From: an uncultured Ruminococcus sp.
GTDB lineage: Bacteria > Bacillota > Clostridia > Oscillospirales > Ruminococcaceae
Length of the DNA: 42,070 nucleotides
NCBI GenBank assembly: GCA_902762785.1
Contig: CACWPL010000026.1
Span: forward strand, 1-42,070
Direction of reading: 5' to 3'
The notes under the pieces were generated by a model. It had not been told where the DNA came from and ran no database searches. It saw nothing but the letters and a program-made list of their open reading frames with translations. The position numbers were made by a program, and so were the translations under genes. This document shows positions 1-6,973 of the stretch, piece after piece; the stretch's first letter is position 1; the number at the start of each line of letters is the position of its first letter.

Positions 1-92
1 GACCCCTTGTAGACTACAAGGTCGATAGGTCCAAAGTGTAAGCATGGTGACATGTTTAGCTTGCGGATACTAATCGGTCGAGCACTTTTCCT
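1..92 (+). rRNA. 23S ribosomal RNA, 3' end (partial)
   Basis: The first bases match the conserved 3' end of bacterial 23S rRNA: the segment around GTAAGCATGGTGACATG and the terminal block ending near ACTAATCGGTCGAGCACTT. The rest lies beyond the left edge. The exact mature 3' end cannot be fixed by eye and is placed within a few bases of position 92. The gene is read in the same direction as the tRNA and 5S genes that follow, so this is the distal part of an rRNA operon. Confidence 0.93.
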
Positions 93-176
93 AAGCTTCA
101 TTAACGAAGCGTTCTTATGCAACGCAGTCCGCATGTTTCTGTTCTGTTTGAAAAGCAAAAAAATTTGAAAAAAGAC

Positions 177-205
177 TTGACAAACGCCACAAAATGTGGT
201 ATAAT
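177..205 (+). promoter_or_regulatory. Consensus sigma-A promoter inside the rRNA operon
   Basis: TTGACA (177-182) and TATAAT (200-205) are separated by exactly 17 bases, a perfect vegetative promoter. It lies between the 23S 3' end and tRNA-Lys. It would let the tRNA-Lys, tRNA-Glu, 5S and tRNA-Asn genes be transcribed independently of the upstream 16S-23S promoter. The rest of the 93-224 spacer is AT-rich and I see no gene in it. Confidence 0.85.
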
Positions 206-224
206 GATTAAGTCAATTGGACAT

Positions 225-300
225 GCACCATTAGCTCAGTTGGTAGAGCAACTGACTCTTAATCAGTGGGTCCTGGGTTCGAGTCCCCGATGGTGCACCA
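225..300 (+). tRNA. tRNA-Lys (anticodon CTT)
   Basis: A complete cloverleaf. The acceptor arm GCACCAT pairs with ATGGTGC, the D-arm is AGCTCAGTTGGTAGAGC, and the anticodon stem ACTGA/TCAGT encloses the loop CTCTTAA, which gives anticodon CTT. The T-arm is TGGGTTCGAGTCCC. The 3' CCA is encoded at 298-300. It starts about 20 bases after the -10 box at 200-205 and lies three bases before tRNA-Glu. Confidence 0.97.
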
Positions 301-303
301 AAC

Positions 304-375
304 GGCCCGTTGGTCAAGCGGTTAAGACTCCGCCCTCTCACGGCGGCAACACCAGTTCGAGTCTGGTACGGGTCA
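304..375 (+). tRNA. tRNA-Glu (anticodon CTC)
   Basis: The acceptor arm GGCCCGT pairs with ACGGGTC, including one G-U pair. The anticodon stem CCGCC/GGCGG encloses CTCTCAC, giving anticodon CTC for GAG codons. The T-arm is ACCAGTTCGAGTCTGGT. Unlike tRNA-Lys and tRNA-Asn in the same transcript, the 3' CCA is not encoded (TCT follows the discriminator base), so it must be added after transcription. Confidence 0.96.
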
Positions 376-413
376 TCTTCCTTCTCATCTTACCGAGGTG
401 GGAAGGAACAATA

Positions 414-531
<118 letters not shown>

Positions 532-536
532 TAGAT

Positions 537-612
537 TCCTCCTTAGCTCAGTCGGTAGAGCACTCGGCTGTTAACCGAGTTGTCATTGGTTCGAGTCCAA
601 TAGGGGGAGCCA
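537..612 (+). tRNA. tRNA-Asn (anticodon GTT)
   Basis: The acceptor arm TCCTCCT pairs with AGGGGGA, with one G-U wobble. The anticodon stem CTCGG/CCGAG encloses CTGTTAA, giving anticodon GTT. The T-arm is ATTGGTTCGAGTCCAAT. CCA is encoded at 610-612. It begins five bases after the 5S gene and is the last RNA gene before the terminator. Confidence 0.97.
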
Positions 613-616
613 TATG

Positions 617-650
617 AAAAGCCCGCGATCTTGCGGGCTTTTCTATTTTT
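617..650 (+). terminator. Intrinsic terminator of the rRNA/tRNA operon
   Basis: AAAAGCCCGC and GCGGGCTTTT form a perfect 10-bp stem with a six-base loop, followed by a T-rich tail. It sits directly after tRNA-Asn and closes the RNA operon. Confidence 0.93.
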
Positions 651-669
651 TATTTGCAGTGATGGATCG

Positions 670-698
670 GCGCCATACCGTAAGAAACGGTATGGCGC
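670..698. terminator. Perfect 12-bp hairpin between convergent units
   Basis: GCGCCATACCGT (670-681) and ACGGTATGGCGC (687-698) form a perfect stem around the loop AAGAA. It lies between the rRNA operon and the end of the minus-strand phosphatase gene. The flanking T tracts are weak on both strands, so its role as a bidirectional terminator is likely but not certain. Confidence 0.55.
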
Positions 699-715
699 TC
701 TTTGCATCGTTCCGG

Positions 716-1402
716 CTATTTCCCCAAGCGTCTGTTAGGGACCTCCTGAAGGTGATGGGTATCGTTGAAGGCACAGATCCGAAAGTTGGCGACGGCGCCG
801 TAGCGGTCATCGGTGCAGAGCTCGGTGATCGCTGTGTGGTCCGCGTTGGAGCCCTGCCAGAGGATCATGGGCGACATGTTCAAGAGATGCGCCGTGACCG
901 CGCACATCGCACCATAGTGGCAAAACAGCGCGATCGTGTCGCTGCAGGGCCGCTCGACGCGGTAGTGCCCGCTCTCGCGTACAAGACCGTAGCCTTCCAG
1001 GACCGCGTCGATGCCGGCATCGACGGCCTTGATCCTTGGCCCCATGCCGGCGGCCTGCATGGCGGGGTGCGTATACCATCCGTCACGCTCGAAGAGGAGC
1101 GGGATCTCCGTCCAGCGATCGGGGCGGATGTCCCAGACCGCCTCTCGGCGATGGGTCACAGGGTCCTCCCACATGAGGTCGAATTCGTGCAGCCAGTCGC
1201 AGACGGCCGCCTCCTGTCCGGGAAAACGCCGCAGCGTGGCGTCACAGGTCTCCCGCGCCCTGCCCATCGGCGAGACATAGAAGGCCGCGATGTCCTCCCC
1301 GGCCAGGCGCTCTGCGAGCAGCGCGGCCTGTTCATGGCCCTTTTCGGTCAGGCAGTCGAGATCGTAATCCGGCTCTCCGTGGCGTAGTATCAGTATCCGC
1401 AT
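716..1402 (-). CDS. Histidine phosphatase family protein
   Basis: A 228-residue protein opening with the phosphoglycerate-mutase-like signature LILRHGEP. The RHG histidine is the residue phosphorylated in this superfamily. SPMGRARETC supplies the second conserved arginine and HYGAMC the second catalytic histidine region. It is probably a cytosolic phosphatase on a small phosphorylated metabolite; the substrate cannot be read from sequence. An upstream ATG at 1414 is in frame, but it overlaps the ribosome site GGAGG, which sits five bases before the ATG at 1402, so 1402 is chosen. It is a single gene, transcribed toward the rRNA operon. Confidence 0.85.
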   Translation of the reverse strand: MRILILRHGEPDYDLDCLTEKGHEQAALLAERLAGEDIAAFYVSPMGRARETCDATLRRFPGQEAAVCDWLHEFDLMWEDPVTHRREAVWDIRPDRWTEIPLLFERDGWYTHPAMQAAGMGPRIKAVDAGIDAVLEGYGLVRESGHYRVERPCSDTIALFCHYGAMCAVTAHLLNMSPMILWQGSNADHTAITELCTDDRYGAVANFRICAFNDTHHLQEVPNRRLGK

Positions 1403-1648
1403 AGTTACCTCCATTATGTGATCGTTGTGTGGTGTGAGTCATTTTACACGGCCTTTTAGGGCTCGCTGCGTGTCTTCCGGTGCTGGAGATTCGGCGAGGG
1501 GGCCTTGTTCTGCTCGAAGCGCCTCCTGCCCATCTCCGACCAAGGATGCCAGCGCAATGATCCTTACTTATAACACCCTGAAAACGCCGAAAAGGTTGCA
1601 TCGGATCTGACGATGTCCGTCGTTTTCGCCTTTTGCCGTCATGGCTGA
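1403..1648. other. Intergenic region without a recognised gene
   Basis: This stretch separates the phosphatase from the divergent partner-switching module. I see no convincing coding sequence. CATAAT near 1412-1417 on the minus strand could be a -10 box for the phosphatase, but no good -35 accompanies it. Confidence 0.4.
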
Positions 1649-1677
1649 TTGACAAAACCGCAGATCCGTGTTATAAT
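1649..1677 (+). promoter_or_regulatory. Consensus sigma-A promoter for the partner-switching module
   Basis: TTGACA (1649-1654) and TATAAT (1672-1677) have a 17-base spacer, a perfect match. The first gene starts at 1723, after an AAAGGAG ribosome site at 1707-1713. This points to housekeeping transcription of the module. Confidence 0.88.
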
Positions 1678-1722
1678 GAACATGACGCATGTCTATCTCA
1701 TCCATGAAAGGAGTTTTTTTAT

Positions 1723-2019
1723 ATGAATATCATCAAAAAGGCCGAGGGCACGAAGCTGACCATCTCGATCGAGGGAAGACTGGACACCATGACCGCGCCG
1801 GAGCTCGAGCAGGTCGTGAAGACGTCGCTGGACGGGGTCGAGACCCTCGTATTCGATCTGAAGGCGCTGGAGTACATCTCCTCCGCCGGCCTGCGCGTCC
1901 TGCTGGCGGCGCAGAAGGTCATGAACAAGCAGGGCGACATGTCCGTGACCGGCTGCAGCGAGGACGTCATGGAGATCTTCGAGGTCACCGGCTTCTCGGA
2001 GATCCTGCACTTCGTATAA
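1723..2019 (+). CDS. STAS-domain anti-anti-sigma factor
   Basis: A 98-residue single STAS domain. In the SpoIIAA/RsbV family, the unphosphorylated protein binds an RsbW-type kinase and frees its sigma factor. The family phosphorylation loop is seen as YISSAGLRVL (51-60); Ser54 aligns with the SpoIIAA phosphoserine. The usual Asp before that serine is Ser here. The preceding LVFDLKALE strand is typical. It is the first gene of a four-gene run ending in a SpoIIE phosphatase that would dephosphorylate it. Length is normal for the family. Confidence 0.92.
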   Translation: MNIIKKAEGTKLTISIEGRLDTMTAPELEQVVKTSLDGVETLVFDLKALEYISSAGLRVLLAAQKVMNKQGDMSVTGCSEDVMEIFEVTGFSEILHFV

Positions 2020-2029
2020 GGAGGTCGGC

Positions 2030-2662
2030 ATGAGGACGAACGTGATCCCGGTCGCGAGCGACCTGAGTGCGAGAGCCGATGCACTGTTCGAGGCCGAGCG
2101 CTTTTCGGCCTATAACGGCCTGACCGGCAAGGATGCCATGCATGTCCGTCTCCTGACCGAGGAGACCATCAGCATGGTGGACGGCATCATGAAGGGCTTC
2201 CACGGCGGTCTGTGGCTCGAGAGCGAGCCGACGTCGACCGGTATCCTGTGCCGCATCTGCGTTGAGGCCGATGTCAATGTGAACGAGGGACAGGAGGAGA
2301 AGCTCCTGGACATCGCCACCTCGAAGAAGAACGAGGAGTCCGTCGGGATCCTCGGCAAGATCCGTCAGATCCTCCGCTGGACGCTCCAGCAGACCGATTC
2401 GGAGGCTAGCGCCATGACCGGCGCGGTCAGCCCGTGGTATGCGCTCGGCATCCAGCAGAACGCCTCTGCACAGGCCTATTGGTCGCTGCAGCAGTATTCG
2501 CAGCGCGTGCAGGAGGAGCAGCCGGACAGCGAGGCGTGGGACGAGCTGGAGAAGTCCATCATCGCCAAGCTCGCCGACGAGGTCAAGGTCGGCATCCGCA
2601 GCGAGCGTGCGGAGGTCATCATCGAGAAGTTCATACACACGAACATGAAGGGCTCCCACTGA
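2030..2662 (+). CDS. Unknown protein in the partner-switching operon
   Basis: A 210-residue soluble protein with no signal peptide or membrane segment. It starts ten bases after the STAS gene with a GGAGG site. The segment LLTEETISMVDGIM (about 42-55) faintly resembles the N-box helix of GHKL/RsbW ATPases, but no DxGxG or GxGxG motif follows, so at best it is a degenerate, non-catalytic relative. The second half is helical and rich in Gln and Glu. Its position between the STAS factor and the ATPase suggests a role in the same signalling circuit. I do not recognise a family. Confidence 0.75.
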   Translation: MRTNVIPVASDLSARADALFEAERFSAYNGLTGKDAMHVRLLTEETISMVDGIMKGFHGGLWLESEPTSTGILCRICVEADVNVNEGQEEKLLDIATSKKNEESVGILGKIRQILRWTLQQTDSEASAMTGAVSPWYALGIQQNASAQAYWSLQQYSQRVQEEQPDSEAWDELEKSIIAKLADEVKVGIRSERAEVIIEKFIHTNMKGSH

Positions 2663-2756
2663 TCGGGGCCATGTGACGCCGGCGGTACGGAGATGCTCTG
2701 TGCCGCCGCCCCAGTAGATAGGCGAATCGCGAGGATGCGCCGGAAATGAGGCTACT

Positions 2757-3176
2757 ATGGAAAAACTGTGTATCAAAGCCAAGCTCGAGAATCTGGTCGA
2801 TGTGACGGCTTTCGTGGAGTCCCAGCTCGAGACGTTGGATCTTCCCATGAAGACGCAGATGCAGATCGACCTTGCCGTAGAGGAGATCTTCGTCAACATC
2901 GCGAACTATGCCTATTCCCCCGAGGATGGGCTGGCGATCATCGAGGTGGAGCTGACGGAGGACCCGCGCGTCATCATCACCTTCATCGACAACGGCAAGC
3001 CCTTCGACCCGCTGGCGAAGGAGGACCCGGACATCACAAAAAGCGCAGAGGACCGCAAAGTCGGCGGCCTCGGGATCTTCATGGTCAAGAAGAGCATGGA
3101 CGATGTGTTCTACGAATATAAGGACGGACAGAACATCCTCCGGATCGAGAAGCGCCTCGGCGCGATCGAACGATGA
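2757..3176 (+). CDS. RsbW/SpoIIAB-like ATP-binding anti-sigma regulatory factor
   Basis: A 139-residue GHKL-fold ATPase. The N-box is VEEIFVNIANYAY (41-53) with Glu42/Glu43 and Asn47; the G1 box is DNGKPFDP (78-85); the G2 box is GGLGIFMVKK (103-112). Family members phosphorylate a STAS partner and hold a sigma factor or other target. The start follows a 94-base gap after the previous gene containing a small hairpin near 2681-2711. Its last codons overlap the phosphatase gene through ATGA, implying coupled translation. No sigma factor gene is nearby, so its target is unknown. Confidence 0.9.
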   Translation: MEKLCIKAKLENLVDVTAFVESQLETLDLPMKTQMQIDLAVEEIFVNIANYAYSPEDGLAIIEVELTEDPRVIITFIDNGKPFDPLAKEDPDITKSAEDRKVGGLGIFMVKKSMDDVFYEYKDGQNILRIEKRLGAIER

Positions 3177-5326
3177 AGGAGGTGCTCGGCATCCGCTTCG
3201 GCGGTCTGCAGCATAAGATCCTGAATCTGGTGATGTTCTTCCTGCTGGTGGTCATCGCACTGTCCGTCGGGAACACCTATCTCAGGAGCCGACAGCTCTC
3301 CAAGACCGTGGCAGAGGCACGCACAGAGCAGCAGGCGGCCATCTCGGACACCTCCATGCAGAACATGCGCCAGGTGCTCGAGAGCGCACTGGCGAAGTCG
3401 ACCGAGGACAGGGCCAACGCAGCCAATTCCGCCTTCGAGGACATCGAATGCCATATCCGTATGCTCCAGCGGCTCGCGCAGCATTATTTTGAAAAGGGGG
3501 ACGAGCTGCCCCCGGCGTCCTTCACGCTGCCCGACCTGTCAAAGGAGGGCATCGCCACCGCGCACGTCCTCCATGAGGAGGGCGTCGACTATACGCAGTC
3601 GACCTATCTGCCGATCGCCGCGCACATCAGCGAGGCGCTCGTGGCGACCTACGAGAGCTCGCCGCGCATCGGCGGCTGCTATATCGGTCTGGCGGACGGC
3701 ACCCACATCGGCGTGTCCGATCATCCCGCGGAATACTATGACGAGAACGGCGATCTCATCCCGTTCCCCGTCCGCGAACGCCCTTGGTACGTCGGGGCGG
3801 TGGCCGCCGGCGGGATCCATTACACCGACCTGGAGGCCGATCATTTCAACGGCTCGATCAGCATCACCTGCTCTGCGCCGGTCTATGTCGCCGACGAGCT
3901 GGTGGGCGTGGTCGGCATCGACATCGAGGATGTCTCGATGATGGATACCATGAACGGTTCGGTGGAGGAGGGCTTCGCTTTCATCGTCAACAAGGACGGC
4001 CATGTCGTCCTGGCGCCGGAGGAGAACGGTCTCTTCGAGGCCACGGGCGGCGAGACGGCAGAGGATCTGCGGCAGTCCGGGAACCGCGACCTGGGGAGCT
4101 TCGTGGCCGCGGCGCTCTCCGGCAAGACCGGCCTGACCTCCGTGATCGTGAACGATACGGAATACTACATGGCCGGTGCGCCGATCGACACGGTCGGCTG
4201 GGCGCTCATCGCAGTGGTGCCCAAGACGGTCATCCGCATGCCGGCCGAACAGATGATCGCGGCCTATGACGGCATCAATGAGAAGGCGAGCGCCGCCTTT
4301 GAAGACAGCATGCGGAAGAACACGCAGATCACGGTCCTGCTGGTGGTGGCGCTGCTGATCGTGAGCGCGGTGACGGCACTCTGGCTCTCGGGCAGGATCG
4401 TCCGTCCCGTGGAGGCCATGACCCAGGACATCGGTGAGGCGACCCGGCACGGCAAGCTCTTCGAGATGAAGTCCCTCTATAAGACGGGCGACGAGATCGA
4501 GGTGCTCGCGAGCGCCTTTGACGAGCTCTCCAAGGAGACCGGCCACTACATCGCCGAGCTGACCGCCGTGACCAAGGAGAACGAGCGTATCAGCACCGAG
4601 CTGGGACTCGCCCGGAAGATCCAGGCGGACATGCTCCCCAGCATCTTCCCGCCCTTCCCGGACCGCAAGGAGTTCGACATCTACGCGATGATGGACCCGG
4701 CCAAGGAGGTCGGCGGCGACTTCTACGACTTCTTCCTGATCGACGAGGATCATCTCGGCCTCGTCATGGCGGACGTGTCCGGCAAGGGCATCCCTGCGGC
4801 GCTCTTCATGATGATGTCGAAGATCCTCATCAGCAATTACGGTATGATGGGCAGCTCTCCTGCGAAGGTGCTCGAGCAGGCGAACGCGGCGATCTGCCAG
4901 AACAACGAGGAGGAGATGTTCGTCACGGCGTGGTTCGGCGTGCTGGAGATCTCCACCGGCAAGCTCACCGCTGCGAGCGCCGGCCACGAGTACCCGATCA
5001 TCTGCCATGCAGGCGGCAGGGTCGAGGTCTTCAAGGACCGCCACGGCTTCGTGCTCGGCGGCATGGAGGGGATGCGCTACAAGGAGTATGAGCTCCGGCT
5101 CGAGAAGGGCGATGCGCTCTTCCTCTACACGGACGGTCTCCCCGAGGCGACCGATGCACAGCTCGGGATGTTCGGGATCGACCGCGTCGTGGAGACGCTC
5201 GAGGCGGACCGGGACTGCGATGCCCAGACGATGCTCAAGCGCGTGCGCGCGGCCGTGGAGCAGTTCGTCGGCGAGGCCGATCAGTTCGACGACCTCACGA
5301 TGCTCTGTCTGCGCCTTCTCGGATGA
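3173..5326 (+). CDS. Membrane Cache-HAMP-SpoIIE protein phosphatase
   Basis: A 717-residue sensor phosphatase. The first membrane helix is at about 19-36 and the extracytoplasmic double-Cache domain at about 40-385, with the characteristic RERPWY at 201-206. The second helix is at about 386-406, HAMP at 407-460, and a PP2C-type SpoIIE domain at about 505-717. Metal-binding acids are visible in VGGDFYD (Asp516), MADVSGKG (Asp534), YTDGLPEA (Asp654) and DDLTM (Asp706/707). It should dephosphorylate the STAS factor encoded upstream when the outer domain senses a ligand. The start overlaps the ATPase stop. It closes the module. Confidence 0.93.
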   Translation: MKEVLGIRFGGLQHKILNLVMFFLLVVIALSVGNTYLRSRQLSKTVAEARTEQQAAISDTSMQNMRQVLESALAKSTEDRANAANSAFEDIECHIRMLQRLAQHYFEKGDELPPASFTLPDLSKEGIATAHVLHEEGVDYTQSTYLPIAAHISEALVATYESSPRIGGCYIGLADGTHIGVSDHPAEYYDENGDLIPFPVRERPWYVGAVAAGGIHYTDLEADHFNGSISITCSAPVYVADELVGVVGIDIEDVSMMDTMNGSVEEGFAFIVNKDGHVVLAPEENGLFEATGGETAEDLRQSGNRDLGSFVAAALSGKTGLTSVIVNDTEYYMAGAPIDTVGWALIAVVPKTVIRMPAEQMIAAYDGINEKASAAFEDSMRKNTQITVLLVVALLIVSAVTALWLSGRIVRPVEAMTQDIGEATRHGKLFEMKSLYKTGDEIEVLASAFDELSKETGHYIAELTAVTKENERISTELGLARKIQADMLPSIFPPFPDRKEFDIYAMMDPAKEVGGDFYDFFLIDEDHLGLVMADVSGKGIPAALFMMMSKILISNYGMMGSSPAKVLEQANAAICQNNEEEMFVTAWFGVLEISTGKLTAASAGHEYPIICHAGGRVEVFKDRHGFVLGGMEGMRYKEYELRLEKGDALFLYTDGLPEATDAQLGMFGIDRVVETLEADRDCDAQTMLKRVRAAVEQFVGEADQFDDLTMLCLRLLG

Positions 5327-5377
5327 AGCGGCACGAGACGCTATCATAAGGATAGCGTAGGAAAAGGAGGTAGTACG

Positions 5378-6043
5378 ATGGATTGGTCCATCCTAGGCGA
5401 TTCGATCAGCACCTACTATGACGCCGTGCCGGAGGGCTACCCGGTCTTCTACACGCGCGAGAACGCCATGTACAACGGCCTGACCGGCGTGCATGATCTT
5501 TGGTGGCATCGCGTGCTCACGGCGATGGGCGCGCAGGTGCTCGTCGATGCGGCTTTCTCGGGCGGGCATGTGTCGGGGGAGCAGTACCCGGCGGCGAATT
5601 CCTATGAAAGGATCCGGGCGCTGCGGACGGAGACGACCGTGCCAGACGGCATTTTGGTCTATCTCGGCCACAATGACTATGGCTTCGCCGACCCGCTCGA
5701 GTCGGGCGCGGCAGAGCCGGACGTGCGGTATTTTTACGATGCCTACAGGGTCATGCTGCGCCGTCTGCGGGAGACCTATCCGCACGCGCAGATCGTCTGC
5801 GGGACGCTGATGGCGACCTACATCGAGTTCCGCCCGGACTGGCATTTCGCGGAGCGGAACAAGGCCGGTGTCCCGTTCGCGGCGTTCAATGACGCCATCC
5901 GCCGCGCCTGCCGGGAGGAGGGCGTCACCCTCGCGGACATCGACGCCACCGGCGTCCGCACCGAGGTGCTCGACGGCTCCCACAGCACGCGCCGCGGCCA
6001 CATCCAGCTCGCCGATGCGTGGAAGCAGTGCCTCGGCCTGTGA
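5378..6043 (+). CDS. SGNH/GDSL-type hydrolase
   Basis: A 221-residue cytosolic esterase-like protein. Block I is ILGDSIST with nucleophile Ser9, block III is YLGHND with Asn99, and block V is DGSHSTRRGH with Asp199 and His202. These give the Ser-His-Asp set of SGNH hydrolases acting on acyl or acetyl esters. There is no signal peptide. A strong AAGGAGG site precedes the ATG. It lies 51 bases after the phosphatase and may be co-transcribed with it; the terminator at 6066-6110 ends this unit. The substrate is unknown. Confidence 0.88.
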   Translation: MDWSILGDSISTYYDAVPEGYPVFYTRENAMYNGLTGVHDLWWHRVLTAMGAQVLVDAAFSGGHVSGEQYPAANSYERIRALRTETTVPDGILVYLGHNDYGFADPLESGAAEPDVRYFYDAYRVMLRRLRETYPHAQIVCGTLMATYIEFRPDWHFAERNKAGVPFAAFNDAIRRACREEGVTLADIDATGVRTEVLDGSHSTRRGHIQLADAWKQCLGL

Positions 6044-6065
6044 GGACGCCTTGATCCAATATGAA

Positions 6066-6110
6066 ACGATGCCCCTGTGCGCGCTCCAACGCACAGGGGC
6101 ATCGTGTTTT
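6066..6110 (+). terminator. Intrinsic terminator, 16-bp perfect stem
   Basis: ACGATGCCCCTGTGCG (6066-6081) pairs perfectly with 6090-6105, followed by G and TTTT. It ends the SGNH hydrolase transcript and lies just before the end of the convergent acetyltransferase gene. Confidence 0.93.
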
Positions 6111-6122
6111 CATGCAGACACA

Positions 6123-6620
6123 TCAGGGACGCACGTCGTAACGATACATCACCTCTCTGACCGCCCTCCCGCCGATCGTGTCCTCCAGATAGACGTCAGC
6201 ACAGACAAAGCCGTTCTTCTCATAAAAACGCCGTGCGCGGGCATTCTCCTCCAAGACCCACAAAAGAATCTGGTCGTGGCCCATCTCGTGCAGCGCCTCG
6301 AGGCATGCTCTCAGCAGCGGCGCGCCATAGCCCTTCCCCATCGCGTCCGGCAAAAGGTAGATCGAGACGATCTCCCCATATCCGGGATACTGCGCCCATC
6401 GCGAGCGGCAAACGCTCGCCGTCCCGATGATCTGCCCGTGCGCGAGCAGGACGAGGCTGTGCATCCCGCCTTTTGTGACATGGGCCGCCCAGCGTCCATG
6501 GGGGATGCTGTCCAGGTATGTCTGCGGGATGATGCCGCGATAGGCGTATCGCCAGCTTTGCTCGTAGATGACGCTGATCGCGAGCGGATCGTCATGCGCG
6601 TTGACAGGTCGGATCTCCAT
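6123..6620 (-). CDS. GNAT-family N-acetyltransferase
   Basis: A 165-residue acyl-CoA-dependent acetyltransferase. It begins MEIRPVNAHD, shows the motif A region IVSIYLLPDAMGKGYGAPLL with the acetyl-CoA loop (M)GKGYG, and ends with the family pattern NARARRFYEKNGF. The start at 6620 is chosen because AGGAGG lies eight bases upstream. A longer in-frame extension to 6758 would run through the promoter and has no protein-like character. The substrate cannot be inferred. It is transcribed alone. Confidence 0.9.
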   Translation of the reverse strand: MEIRPVNAHDDPLAISVIYEQSWRYAYRGIIPQTYLDSIPHGRWAAHVTKGGMHSLVLLAHGQIIGTASVCRSRWAQYPGYGEIVSIYLLPDAMGKGYGAPLLRACLEALHEMGHDQILLWVLEENARARRFYEKNGFVCADVYLEDTIGGRAVREVMYRYDVRP

Positions 6621-6660
6621 GTGCGGCACCTCCTGTACGGTATTTGATATATTTGATACT

Positions 6661-6689
6661 ATTATAACACAGGCGCCCTGCCTCGTCAA
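6661..6689 (-). promoter_or_regulatory. Promoter of the GNAT gene
   Basis: On the minus strand, TTGACG (6689-6684) and TATAAT (6666-6661) are 17 bases apart. The start codon lies at 6620. The match supports the shorter protein start. Confidence 0.82.
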
Positions 6690-6817
6690 GCGGCGTCCCC
6701 ATGCAGAGGGAAGCACGATGTTAGTTATATGCAACAAATGGCGGAGACCGTCTATCATCCTTCGTCAAAAACGACCTTGCAAGTTAGCGTATGGTCATCA
6801 AATATAGCCTTTATCAC

Positions 6818-6834
6818 GAAAAAACGGTTTTTTC
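6818..6834. promoter_or_regulatory. Palindrome upstream of the iron-uptake promoter
   Basis: GAAAAAAC, a central G and GTTTTTTC form a perfect 17-base palindrome ending 11 bases before the -35 box of the FTR1 promoter. It could be an operator, an activator site or simply a bent A/T tract. It does not match a Fur or DtxR consensus that I can recognise. The rest of 6690-6817 is AT-rich and shows nothing else. Confidence 0.35.
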
Positions 6835-6845
6835 AAAAGATAGTA

Positions 6846-6874
6846 TTGACAAATGGAAAGACGAATGATATAAT
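6846..6874 (+). promoter_or_regulatory. Consensus sigma-A promoter of the iron-uptake locus
   Basis: TTGACA (6846-6851) and TATAAT (6869-6874) with a 17-base spacer. About 100 bases of leader precede the FTR1 gene. The leader holds a short inverted repeat, AGGCC and GGCCT, around 6889-6905. Such a strong core promoter on an iron gene would be expected to need repression, but no classical iron box is evident. Confidence 0.87.
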
Positions 6875-6973
6875 ATGAACTGCGAATGAGGCCGGAGGCG
6901 GCCTTATCCAATGCCTATCGGTTAGCTTTTGCACACTAAATAAGCAATGACGAACAGAAGGGAAGGATCCTAC

